A DNA stretch of 64,000 nucleotides, from assembly GCA_009617715.1 (NCBI GenBank), contig VTFK01000248.1, positions 372,001-436,000 of the forward strand, in the 5' to 3' direction. This document shows, in pieces, positions 45,861 to 59,059 of this stretch (position 1 is its first letter; each line of letters starts with the position of its first letter). Under the pieces are notes generated by a model. The model saw nothing but the letters and a program-made list of their open reading frames with translations, made no database searches and was not told the DNA's origin. A program made the position numbers and the translations under genes. The stretch comes from Plectrocnemia conspersa. Lineage: Eukaryota > Arthropoda > Insecta > Trichoptera > Polycentropodidae.

Positions 45861-47034
45861 TGAGCCACATAAGCTAATTTACATAAAGCGGAGGGCCGCA
45901 TATTTTCAATATTAAAAAATGTAGCAAAACTATTTTTATATATAATATTTCAGATTTATTCAAAAATATAGAAATAAAAAAAAATAGCGAAATACAAAAT
46001 ATTTTTTTTTTTGAAGATACTTGGCACCGTTTTTATTAGTCAAATTATTATAATTTTGATGCATATTTTGAGTTGACATATTTTTTAAAAAATACCATAA
46101 ATGCTGATCGGTTAATCTTGATTTTTAGGCAGTTTTTTTATATATATTTCAACAATTGATCGAATATTATCTCGAATGAAATTTGAAAAAATGTTATATT
46201 TGAGCAACATAGATTTTCTCTCAATATACCTGAGAGACTAGTGCCGCACCAAAACCCATGCTGATGAATGCGCCTTTATTTTGTTTTTAAATGAGACGCT
46301 TTTTTTTTTAAAAAAAAAGCTTTTACGCATTCGAAAAATATTTGCTAACAGAATGTTTATCGCCCGTATCTACTATGACCAAAATTCGCAGAATTCGTTT
46401 GTAAAACAAAATGTAGAACAAAATGTTGGAAACGCCCACTATTTATTATTGTTTAACGCTTACTTCAAAAACAGGTGTGGGTTACAAATTTTTGTGAAGT
46501 TTGTGTTACATTTTTGTATTTATTGTTTCAAGACGCAAATATTTTATTTTAAGCAGTCCAATAATTCGATAGCAACTAACTTACTTATATTTATTCAATT
46601 CATATTTAAATTCACACAAAACAAACCCTTTATGTATTATATATAAAAATCCTTTCAAACATTATTAGTTATTGTTTATTTAAAAATTCAATAAAATTAT
46701 TTATTTAAGATGTTGCACAAATTATGTTGAATTAATTTAATTAATTGTAGGTAATATTGATTCTAATGGTTTGAAAAAACCTAAATTACGTCCCTGATCA
46801 AAAATATGTAATAATAAATTAGGAATTTTCCTTTTGACGTTTTCATTTATCAGTAATTTACACAGCATTGTGTTATGCATATTTTATAAATCAATGATTA
46901 ATTAAAATAAATATTTTTAACCAATAAATAGTTTTTATTAAATAATTTCGCACTAATTATCTTAATAAATTAATATCGATAAAAACCAAGAGAAAAAAAT
47001 ACGAATATATTCGAATAATTGAGAACCCTACAGT
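45861..47034. other. AT-rich non-coding stretch
   Basis: No gene. The 121-codon frame at 46281-46646 is Phe/Lys/Asn-rich, as expected of chance frames in AT-rich DNA. It ends with the hAT-like terminus at 47013-47030. Confidence 0.45.
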
Positions 47035-48030
47035 ATACACATCGTCAAGACATTTTGGGAAATCGATCCGCAGGTAAATAAGTAAAGGTAAATAATCTCC
47101 AACTTCCATATATTTTATTTCAGTAAAGAGTCACATCGAATTTCAATTACATCCATTTGTAAATTGCTGTCAATAATTTCAACATCAATAGAGAGAGGCA
47201 AAGTTAAAAGGTGAAACTGTAATTCGCAGTTTTAAAAATCGGAAAATCTTCTATGGAACTCCAATTTTAATAAATTAATTTGATGAGTATATTTAGAAAA
47301 TTTCAAAGTAGGATATTTTAGCAGCAGAGATTGACATCTGTAAATATGACTAACATTTTATTTTTTTATTTGTTTTCACCAGAGTGAAAACTTTTGTTTG
47401 AAAATGTTATTATTATCTAACATTTTTTGCTTTGATGCATAAGATTAAGCTAACTAAGATGACATGTAATATCAACAGAGAAAAGCAAACCTCTAAAAAA
47501 TTATGATTTCATCTAGCAATTCGAAAAATCGTTGAAGACCTTTTAACTTTAAAACCATCAAACTTCCATATATTATGGTAGATCTGTGTATTCACTTTGG
47601 CGAAAATTAGCGATGTGCTCAAATAAAATTTACAATTTTAGTGATTATTTTAAGCAGCATTTTGAATATAATGCTTGCTGATAAATAATGCAATGAAAAT
47701 ATTTAAAATAAATGCTACCACGTGTTTCATTTTTACAACAAATAGCCAGTGCACCATCAGTTGCAAAACTAACCAAATTTTCGAATGATAAATTATATTT
47801 AATAAGAATCTGCATAAGTGCATAAAAAATATAAAAATATGTTGCATAGTGCATAGGAAAAAAATAAGAAATTTCCTCACTTACTTTTAGGTTGAATAAA
47901 AACTGCCAGATGAACGATATTTTGAAATATCGATGTCGTTGAATTTAACTGATCTCTCAAATTCTCTGCAATTTCACCGATTCTGCTGGATACAGTATTT
48001 CGACTTAAACTTACACTATTGATTTTTTAC
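47035..48030 (-). pseudogene. Decayed hAT transposase (ZBED5/GTF2IRD2-like), minus strand
   Basis: Read on the minus strand, pieces follow the order of the family: SRNTVSSRIGEIAENLRDQL (about 47980-47920), FENLVSFATDGALAI with HCIIYQQALYSK (about 47790-47655), then KIVNFI, RFFELLDEI and IFKQKFSLW towards 47390. The catalytic TDG-A motif is recognisable, but HCIIHQQAL has become HCIIYQQAL, and there are many stops and frameshifts. It is inactive. Confidence 0.8.
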
Positions 48031-48439
48031 ATTTTTTTAACACTTTCACTGCTTTGAATTAAACACTTAACACATAAACACATTAACACATTAACACTGA
48101 ATTCACTTATAAACTCTCGTTCCGAAAAAGGTTTCAACTTACTTGCAATTAAATGCGATTATATATAACTAGTCTTTACAGCAGCAGTATTGTCTATTGA
48201 TTATATTCTACTTTGTTATCCATAATGTCTTTTAAGATTGAACTCCTTACAATACTGCTCCGACATATTATTTTATTCTTGCACAAGATAAAAAAATATT
48301 ACAGTTCCCATTTTGTTCATCTTCAACTCTTTATTTCGTACTTGTGCTCAGGCATAATAGTTATTAGTATTATGGCAATCCATGGCGTTTTCACATATAA
48401 TAATGACGATAAAATGACTGACAGGAGTTAATATACAAA

Positions 48440-49230
48440 GATGATGATAAGAGGATCAATAAAAATTATCGCCCTATATCTGTTTTACTAATTTTATCAA
48501 CAAATTTTGAATTATTTCTAAACAATAGAATAAATTAATTTTGAAAAAACATAATTTTTTTAATAAATATATAATACGTATTTAGAAACAAATGCAATAC
48601 AAAAATGGGCAGCTTTTGATTTATTTAATTAAATACAATAAAATAAAAGTATTATTTATAGAAGTAAAAAAAGGGTTTGACACAGTTGCCATAGCATATT
48701 ATTTAAGAAATTAAAACATATGGAATAGTATGACCAACGCTAAATTTATTAAAAAGCTATTTATATAATATTCAAGAAGTAGTTGTAATAAATTGTGCAT
48801 AAAGCGAATGTGAGGTGGTGAAGTATGGAATTCCGTTTGGTTGGTAATTGGTTTTATTTTGAGATCTTTATTATTTAATCTATACATAAATTATTTATCC
48901 CTATGTAAACTAGCAGAAAGGAGTCAACTGTATGTTAATAATACAGTGCTAATAATAACTTTAAAATATACAAAGATATGCTCCATATCAGTGAATGGAT
49001 GAGATGAAACAAATTAACAATTAATGAAAAAAAACCAGCTGTATAATTTTTAATGATAATTTTGATATCACAATCACTGTAAATAATTCTCTTATTACAA
49101 AAAGTGTCAATATAAAATTTTAAATGAAAATTTTTCTTTATAACCACATTGATATTTATAATAAAAAAAATAATACAGGTAAATTAAAATTAAAATCACT
49201 TCAGGTTATTCAAAAAAGTGCTATAAATAC
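48440..49230 (+). mobile_element. CR1/Jockey-like retrotransposon, RT fragment with lost catalytic site
   Basis: RT blocks in order on the + strand: KNYRPISVL (48461), KKGFDTV (about 48669), YGIPFGW (about 48823), YVNNTVL (48931) and KLKSLQVIQKSAINTL (about 49180). The usual YADD or FADD box reads YVNN, so both catalytic aspartates are gone. Frames shift several times. Confidence 0.85.
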
Positions 49231-49234
49231 TTTG

Positions 49235-49460
49235 TCAGAGAATTTCGCAAGAGAGAGATGGGTTAGTACGTCGGACGGTGAGTGTATCTCATTTTCTTGC
49301 ACAAGTGCGCGTGACAGAGCCGAAGAGCTAGGGAAAAGTGCCTCACGCTCTGCATCGCTCTGACGGACGCATCAGACGGCGTTTCAATCATGCGTTAGTA
49401 TTTGTTTGCCTGTCGCCGAGAAGCGCAGAATATTTCTGCGCTTCTCAATTATTTCTTGCA
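49235..49460. other. GC-balanced segment ending in a perfect hairpin
   Basis: It follows the retrotransposon fragment and contains gacggacgcatcagacggcg. It ends in the hairpin 49418-49446: gagaagcgcagaa, a 3-nt loop, and the exact reverse complement. Confidence 0.5.
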
Positions 49461-49780
49461 TTAACAAGTATATTTAATATCTTAATATAAACTAACTATA
49501 TTTCAAATAATATTTATAGCGATGGCCGAAAGATTCCGATTAATTAAATCTTGAATTTTAATGTGTAGATATTCCCTCGGATAACGAATACGTGATTGAA
49601 ATGTTCGAATCGGAAATTACATTTACATTTAAAATTATTATTTATTATAAAATTGTATTATTTATAGTTCATATATGTTAGATTCATTGGAGTGTAATGA
49701 AAAAACGGAAGTATGATCTCAACATTTTGTTATGATAAAAAAATATGCCAAATATATATTATTTTGCTGGAAAGTTTTTA

Positions 49781-49915
49781 TACGAGGGAAGTCTGAAAAG
49801 TTTCCAGTCTAACACAAAAACAAGTATTTTTTTTGTCATATTCAGTTCTCATTGTAAGTCTATAAAATTTTCCCAGCGATGCTCCCATCTCTTATCCGTC
49901 TAAATAGTAGTTGGC
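49781..49915 (-). mobile_element. mariner-like remnant, transposase C-terminal end
   Basis: tacgagggaagtctgaaaag at 49781 looks like a mariner terminal repeat. Just inside, the minus strand reads DKRWEHRWENFIDLQ, which fits the conserved RWxxCIDLxGDYVE end of mariner transposases, followed by a stop-interrupted tail. No other part of the transposase is seen. Confidence 0.5.
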
Positions 49916-51605
49916 ATCCTATTCTGCAAAATAGGCGCATACAAATGTGATGTCCTCCTTATTTGATGAAAATCTCTGTTTTTTGAGCGAAATTTTGAGC
50001 ATAGGAAACAGAAAAAAATAATAGAAGCTTTCATGCTATCAGACATGGAGACGAAAGTGATAGCAAAGAGATTACAATACCGATTCAACCAAGATAAAAA
50101 CATTGTTCTGGAAATGGAGGATCAAAGCCAGCAAAAACAAATCTCTTTATGGAGGACAAGCTTCACACAAACAGTGACACTTGTCCTCTGGTTTTTTTAA
50201 TGGCAAATAATCCCAACATCAACCAGTACAAAATATTTAGGGACTCATCTTGACAGAGGTTTAATTTGGAAACTAAAAAATCTATATGAAAATAAACTAG
50301 CCAAGCAACTAATAAGTGTCAATAAACGCACTTAAGCGTGAAAATATATTGTAGCAAACTCTACTTATTAACTAACAAAATAAAATATATTTAAACTAAC
50401 TGTACTAACTTTACTAAACCACAAATATATTAAAAATGAGTAGGACAAGTAAACGAAGATTGGAATTAGTATCTTCAAACGTGTTTTTTTTAAATAATAG
50501 TTATAAAAATCACTCATTATCAAAGAACAGATTGTGAAATATAATTTTAATGTTACTTTAAGGATCGTTTATCATTAGCAAGCCACAGATCTTTTGCACT
50601 ATTCTACATTTATTAAATAGATACAATAGACAATATCATTTGATATTCACACCTGAATGTGTTAAAGTGTTTGCGTAGCCCAAAACTTTATGTTAATAAT
50701 TTATGTATAATTCAGCGGCAAACATGCTCTCAGAGGACTTTTGTTGTACTTTTCTCTCACAATAGGCAACATGATAAATACTTAAATTGCGACTCGGTCT
50801 GTTAGGCAATTTAAATTATAGTGAATTTTTAATAATGTATCGTATACGATGCACGGTTTGAAAGCTATTGTGATAAAAATACGCGGAGAATAAAAATAAT
50901 CTCTATAAAAAGAAAATTGCGAAAAAGTTTTACAAAAGAAAACAACAAAAGGAGACAAACGATTAAAGTCTAAAATAAGTTTGAACGAAATTCCTGCGCA
51001 TCACAAAAATACATCCCTAGAGACAAAAGTTAATCGTTAATACTTTAAAGATTAACTCGCTTTCATTTTTGACGATGTTCTCGGCGTAATTTTCATATTT
51101 CGCATTTTAGATAATTATACTTCAAGCATTTAATGTTAATCAAAGTTTTGGCCATTTTTTGTTAATAATGAATAAACAAATAATTAAATTAATTATTTGT
51201 AAAAGTCTAGACGATTATTTTAAATTTACGATTGTACATTATCAAAGCGGCTAAAAATAAATTCCATATAAATGTAAAACACCATCATTTTCCGACGTTA
51301 TACTTTTTATCGATAAAATTACACAAAAATCTATTAGTCTAATTTAAAGAATGTTTATCAACATATTTACTATTATTACAATGAAATTTTGCTCAGCGTT
51401 TCCTGGTATCAATTACTCTCGAATAACAAGGTATATTTTCCGTAATTTTAAATATAAACCTGATGAACAAAATAAATAACAACGTTATTATTTCGTCTTG
51501 CAACTGTAAATATTAGTCTCATTTAAAATATAATTTTATTTTAACGTACCTAAAAAATTGAGCTATGGAATTATAATATAAAATACATATACATATTATC
51601 ATATA
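49916..51605. other. AT-rich non-coding stretch
   Basis: No gene is recognised; a less AT-rich patch at about 50690-51070. Confidence 0.45.
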
Positions 51606-51609
51606 CAGG

Positions 51610-51865
51610 GAGATCGGAATTATTTATTATTATATAATTATAACTCTGATCGATATTTATTAAAAATGAGGTTTTCCACGATTTTCCTAATCTGTGGGTT
51701 GATTAATTAAAATAAATAGCTATAATATTTAATAAAATAATAGTTTATAATTAGTAAAATATATGTCACCGATTTACAGACTTTGAATTAAGTCTGGCGT
51801 CTCACTATTTACTTAGTAGTTGTTGCTTTACCCCGTTGTAACGCATTGGGCTAATAAATGTGCGA
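51610..51865 (-). repeat. Dispersed repeat family, copy 3 of 3 (inverted)
   Basis: In reverse it reads ccaatgcgttacaac.., caacaactactaag, gattaggaaaatc and attccgatct, the same order as 7465-7715. Confidence 0.6.
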
Positions 51866-52199
51866 AGCAAACAAAAACCGACAAAATTTTTTAATATGCA
51901 GCCAATAAATGAAACGGAAACAGGTTAAATGTTTAAATTATGTGTTTTTTGTATTGATACAAATTTATTGTTATTTTTTATGTATTTTTTTATTTTTTTA
52001 CAAAATAAAAAATATATTTTTTTCTTTGTTTGGTGTTTTTTATTAATAAAAAAATATTTTAATTAAAAAAAAAAAGAATATTTATGCTTTTTTACAATTA
52101 AAAAAACTGATTATTCCCGGTTTTCGAGAAATCTCGAGATTATACGGATTTTTAATCCCGATTCCAGGGTTTGAAAAAATCCTAGGAAACACCACCAAC

Positions 52200-53060
<861 letters not shown>

Positions 53061-53574
53061 GTTTTTTTTGTAGTTCATGAGACATAGGTAAGCATAAAAA
53101 ATGTATTAAAACTTATGTACCGAAAAAAGAAAACTGTTTTGTATTATATTCTATCGTGAATTATACGTAAGAATATATTTAGCCCATTGAGTTGTAATGA
53201 ACGTTAAATTTAACCAATGGGATGATGCAATACCATTGTCACTATCTGCATTGAATATCTAAACTGAAATCCAAATTTTACTAACAAAAAGTTGTACGAA
53301 AAATATAATAAATGTATATGTATAGGAATATTTATTAAGATTAAAAAGACTCTTTGTTGATTTTTTAACATTTAATTAAAGTTCGAAAATTTATCGCATT
53401 TAAACGCAAACTTTACTAAAAAAATAATTAAATAGATAACACAAAATATATCGACTTAATCAAGTTCTTTATCTTTCAAATAATTTTACGTCAAAGAACT
53501 TAAGAACTCTAATACTAAAATCACCATAAAAATGTCTTGCCTTATCTACAACACTAATCGCAAGAAAATAATTA

Positions 53575-54010
53575 ATCCGGAGATACTCGGGACACAGCCA
53601 TTAGCAACATTCGTCTCCCTTTCGATAGTCTTTCAGCAGAGCTGAATAATTCCAGCGAACTAGATAAGTTTCTTCAGCGTCTCGGAAGACACACAGAAGG
53701 GCATATGCAAATTTATTAGTCGGGTAATCTGCGAAGTGAAAAGTGTACGTTTCCGACTCTGGCGAACAGTGAGTGGTTAAACCCTCCTATAAGGGGTGGT
53801 TCGGGGTCCGAGCCACCCCGCGGCGGGAAGGGTAGGCGGCTGGCAGTGCGACCCGAACTTTCGCAGAGCGCGAACGTTCGCCAGTGTTTCTCAAAACATG
53901 CATTTTGCGGAAAGTGACGTCACAGCGTAATTTTGACAGAAGTTTGCCGGCATGGAACCTGTGTAGTTTGACTCGAACCGGAAGTAAGTGCACTTTTGTA
54001 CGATAGTTAG
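53575..54010 (+). promoter_or_regulatory. Promoter-like GC-rich island with a perfect CRE
   Basis: The most GC-rich segment of the distal half: gagccaccccgcggcgggaa, gcagagcgcgaacgttcgcc. A full CRE palindrome tgacgtca is at 53915-53922, and a strong donor ggaa/gtaagtg at 53984. Together these suggest a promoter and an untranslated first exon on the + strand whose next exon is beyond the window or unrecognised. The minus-strand frames over it have no protein features. Confidence 0.4.
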
Positions 54011-54449
54011 AGTATAGAGTTGAATAACTGGAAGTTCAGTTCGGTGTTTGCGATAGTTTGGGATTGTGGAAGTGTTTGGATGCACTGCAGAGCTTTAGAC
54101 ATTACGTGAAAGTAATAAACACGGATTAAAAGACGTGTAATCTAAAACTAATCAAAAACTTATAATGAATACAAATAAAGTTAGTTGAGAGCAAATGCAA
54201 ACGTCACAAACCTAATTAATTTGTCAAGTATATAATGGGAGTCTATCTTAATGTTTATATTATTAGTATGTTTTGTGGTTTATATATACTAAAGATAAAT
54301 ACAACTATTTTTATGTACATGTTATGACAATAAGAAAGATAACATACACATTTCTTCTTGTGGAAAAAATCCTATGTAATGTGAAATAAATGACAGTATA
54401 TGATTTTTTTACAAACAAAGGCTACAACAAAAATGAAATAAAATATTTA

Positions 54450-54908
54450 AGAATAAGTTAAAAATATAGTAAATATATATTGAAAAAATTTTCTATACAA
54501 TTTATTATAAAAATTTGTCTCATAAAATATATATAATGTAACACATATTTTGGTTATAATTAAAATTTTCACGTTTTGGATTTAAAACTTATTATATATC
54601 AATAAAAACAAGCAGTAAAAAATATTAATATATGTAATGCTGTTTGCCATTTTCAGAAAAAAAACGATGTTGTTGTAAAAGAAAAAAATGATCAATAACA
54701 AAATCATTTTATATCATATGTAAATAAATATGTTCATTAATTATATTCTTTTATCAAAAAATTCAATGCAGTTTATAAAATAAAAAATAAATTCAATATA
54801 ACAAAAACATCTTACAATGTATTTGTAAAATTTTATTTTTCATTAGCATGCTTTTTTGATGTATTGTAGTGTAAAAATATTTTTAAAACAAATTTATCCT
54901 AAATAAAA

Positions 54909-54988
<80 letters not shown>

Positions 54989-56090
54989 TCAGCTTTTTTA
55001 TCAGAATATTTAATCTAAGGTTTGACCAAATCAAGTCACGGATTAAATAGTTAAAATGACAGTGAAATAAGTCAGTTAATGTTACAAAAATATCATTATT
55101 TTACAATGTAGTTTAATAAAAAAAAATTTACACTAACATATATTTTTTTTTATAAATTTATCCTATAACAAAATATATATATTCCTCAACTTCTTTTATC
55201 AGAATTTACAAAATAAAATTCAAACAACACAATTATGATATGAAGTGTGTATAATACCAGTAAAATAAATAAATAAATTAAATGTAGAAAAAAATATATT
55301 ACTTTGCAATGTAGTCGAAAACTTTTATATATCATATGTATGTACTTTAAATAAAAATATTTTTTTAAACAAATTTATTTCAAAATAATTTATTTGTGAC
55401 ATACGCCACTGTCATAATAACTGGTTCATAATAATACTAATAAACGGCTGAATTTATATATACATATATTGATATGATCAAGTTTTTGTTTTTTATTATA
55501 AAAATATATTTATACTGCTAAAAGATTAACCATAATATTTTTTTACAAATTGCAGAATTTAAAAAAATTGATTTACGAAAAATATTTTTTATGTTATGAA
55601 AATATTTTATTTACAGATTTTATTCAATTTTATTGCATCTTTATGGCAAGAAATTATAGTAAAGTTAAATTTCAATATTATATTGTACATCATTTTGGGT
55701 AAATAGTAACTAAATCAATTCCATTAAATACTGGAAACTGGCGGAGGGAAGGCGGTTCTCAGAACCATTTGAACTACATAAATTCCAATCTTATTTTTAC
55801 CCTATTCCTGTCAAGCATATTTAATTTTGTTCTTTAAAACGGTTTTGCGTAACATTATATTTATAAGTGGCACTTTAAACCTAATTTTAAATGAATTTAA
55901 TACATATTATATAATAACATATTAAAAAAAATTAATTGCTACAAAGAAGCATCAATATCGTTAATGTTATAAAAAACATTCTATTCAGATATTGCATATT
56001 TTTGGCAAATGTTGCATAAATAGCAGCAAAATCAATATTGGTGAATACTGGTATTTGACGAAGGAAAAGAAGTAAGCAAAACGAAAAAAT
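54450..56090. repeat. Degenerate tandem duplications in AT-rich DNA
   Basis: ttacaatgta.., acaaatttatcct, tatatattc and cttttatcagaat recur in order at about 54815-55000, 55090-55210 and 55295-55400. A second pair (ggcaa..aatagtaact..aaatcaat.. followed by aatactggaaactggcggag) recurs at 55650-55760 and 56000-56070. Confidence 0.5.
54912..54985. repeat. (TA)n microsatellite
   Basis: About 37 TA units. Confidence 0.97.
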
Positions 56091-59007
56091 CTTAAATATG
56101 GATTAAACACTTAAATTTTTAACGGAAACTCTCATTCTGAGAAATTATTTGCTGTACCAAATGGTCGCCAAATATATTTTTAATAAAATAATTATAATTA
56201 TAATTAAAACTATGAAGCTTTATATTAGACATGGCATTATAATAAATAGAATTCCAATCAAAAAATCCAATTTCAATTACAAAAGCTTATTTACAGATTT
56301 TAATACAATAAAAATATATTTTATCTTTGATTAAAAATATAAAGTATCTCTAAAGAATTTTAATATTATTTTAATTCAGACATATTTCGCGTATTTATAT
56401 TTATGCATATTCCGAATGTAATTTATTATATTATAAATTTCACGAATGAAGAAAGAAATTTTATTAGATTTTACAAACAACATATTACATTTTTAAAGTC
56501 ACCTAGTTTAAGATTTGCCACTCGTTCAACGTAAGTTAAAATTTCTTGGAGAACTTTTAAAAGCATTTCTCATGTCATGAGCACCTTCATCCTATAATAT
56601 TATATTTCGACAATAAACTCTGCGATTTATCGCTCTTCTTTACAATAGAAAATATAATTATATCTACAACGGGAAGATATTTATGATTTAATAATAAAAC
56701 ATGTTACCTAACACAATACGTTATTTAGTAAAAGGTGTTTCAATATTAATAGTACTATTAAATTAAACTCCGAAATTACAGCTTTGGTTAGTTAGCAATT
56801 ACATTTGCATTATATGATCTGATTCCATTCATAAAAATATTTATGTTACTGTACATAGTTACTATTTTTTTTTTATTCTTCATGCGTGTAGTATCAATTT
56901 TAGTCTCACTTTTTTCACGTCACATTTAACCGCGACACGTTTCATATGTCACACATGATAGATGGAAAGCCATCAGGCGTGTATAAGCAAAGCGTCTTAA
57001 ATGTCAAACGTTGTTAAGCCATAAATGAAAATATATTATAAGTTTGATTGACGTTATACACGACCGGTCCTCGGTACCTCAAATTGGTCATATTTTATAC
57101 ATTATGCTAATGTTACAATATAACGTACAAAGGGTGAGATTCGACAACTTTTTGAACACGTATGAATAGTCGCTTTTAGACTTTTGAAACTAATTGAGAA
57201 AATTAAGTAAACTTGCGAGCCGAGATTTGGAACATTTCCCATTTTACAATACGTGTTTCGAGTATACTTTTAAGCGCGTGGAAATTAAGAAATAGTACTA
57301 CGTTATCCTTAATGTTATTTTATTTTAATTCGTAGAATAAACGTAACAATATACGCATATTATTTTTGTGCTTGAACATTGCTATAGAAAAAATCAGTAA
57401 AGAGATTTTAGTACAACAAATAACACAAAACAGGTGCTTAAAGATTGCTTCAAAAAGGGTCCAAAAAAAACGTGACAAACATCAAGAATGACATTACAAT
57501 ATGAAGTTAAGAAAATTTAATAAAAACTCACTATGCCTCTTTCTATATTATATGATTCATAAAATGAACATACAATTCAATTGTACGTTGTATAAAAATA
57601 GTTTATGGATACTTTCATTACAATTCAGAAAATATTTCAACCATAAAAGTTCTGTATAATAATAATAGAATACATTGTTTAATTTATATTCGCATTATTT
57701 CTAAATGCGCCCCTGTTGTTTTATGTTTCATAAAAAGTCGAAATAAAATTTCCCTAATGCCTTTCATATTCTTATTAATTAATTGCATAATAAACTAGAT
57801 ATAAATGAAGAATAATCTGTTTTATAAATATTTACTGCTTATTTTATTTTTTATTTCTCTAAATATTAATTTAAGAAATTTTCAATATATTTATATCATA
57901 AATCCAAATGTATTTAACTGTATCATACATCGATCTTTCAAGGGTGATTAATATTAGTTCAAAATGTAAATTATGCCGCAATATGTCATATCAAATCAAT
58001 TTATTGTCAGGACCACCCGAAATTGCTGCGTCAAAATCGGTTATTAAAAATTTGCGTCCCTAAAATGTACTAAGAATCGGGGTTTTTGGCGGTTTATAAA
58101 CAAAAAGCGGTTATGCATATCATCATGAAAACATTTTTTACACAATCCGTTAGACCGTACTTTAATAAAAAAAAAGGGTCAGTGTATAGTTTCTCTGTGT
58201 TTTCACATGTACACATTTGAGGCGAATCTTTCGGCGCCCGCTCGAATTATCTTTGCGTGTTTTGATCACGTCGGTAGTCACCACTTGCGCGCCCGCACTC
58301 CAGGGGGGCGCTGCGCTGTGGTGGCGAAAACAGAAATAAGTGACTATACATTTAATGCTAAATATTTAATCGATACACGTGTATTAATGGGCAATTCGTA
58401 AAAATATTAATTACGATGCAAATTTATTTAATAAAAATAAGATTAAGTTAACTTGTCGGTTCTGACTTTCTTTGAATTTTAGATTTAAAATGTGAAAATT
58501 GTAATCATTACCAAAAAATGTCTTACAATACATACAATTGTTTACTTAAAAGACTTTGTTGCTAAAAAAATGTTTTCTAAATTTACTGTTTAATTTGTTT
58601 AACGTGTCATTTTTATATAAAATTATGGAACATATAGGATAAGTTATTACTTATAACTCATTTATATTTAATTTATTTAAAAGATTGTACAGGTGTTATT
58701 TCTGCATTAGCATAAAACACAAATGAGATTGATTCAATTTTTTTTTACTCATTTCACGCATCGTGACGTCGCACAGTGTACGATTTGACCAATCTAGCTG
58801 GACAAAACTCAGAATCAGACGTATAGGATTTTAAATGGTCTCAAATTACAATTTAGAGATGTGGCAGCAAATAAAACACAATTTTGTTAATCCTACTAAA
58901 TTTATTTGGATTTTAACAAAGTTTTTATGTGAGAAAAAATTTTTATGCTGCTTTTCTTAGGCAGTTTCCGTAACAAATAAAAGTAAGGATCAGACGACAT
59001 TAATAAA
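56091..59007. other. AT-rich non-coding stretch
   Basis: No gene. Less AT-rich patches at about 56880-57120 and 58200-58330; the latter has gcgcgcccgcactcc and a G run. Confidence 0.45.
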
Positions 59008-59041
59008 TATTTTGTGCGAACACGTATTTTGTGCGAACACG
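59008..59041. repeat. Direct repeat, 17 bp twice
   Basis: tattttgtgcgaacacg occurs twice in succession. Confidence 0.9.
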
Positions 59042-59059
59042 AGAAGTTTTTAATGTGTG

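Noticed and set aside
46281..46646. 121-codon frame
   Set aside because: Phe/Lys/Asn/Ile-rich composition is what AT-rich DNA gives by chance; no motif.
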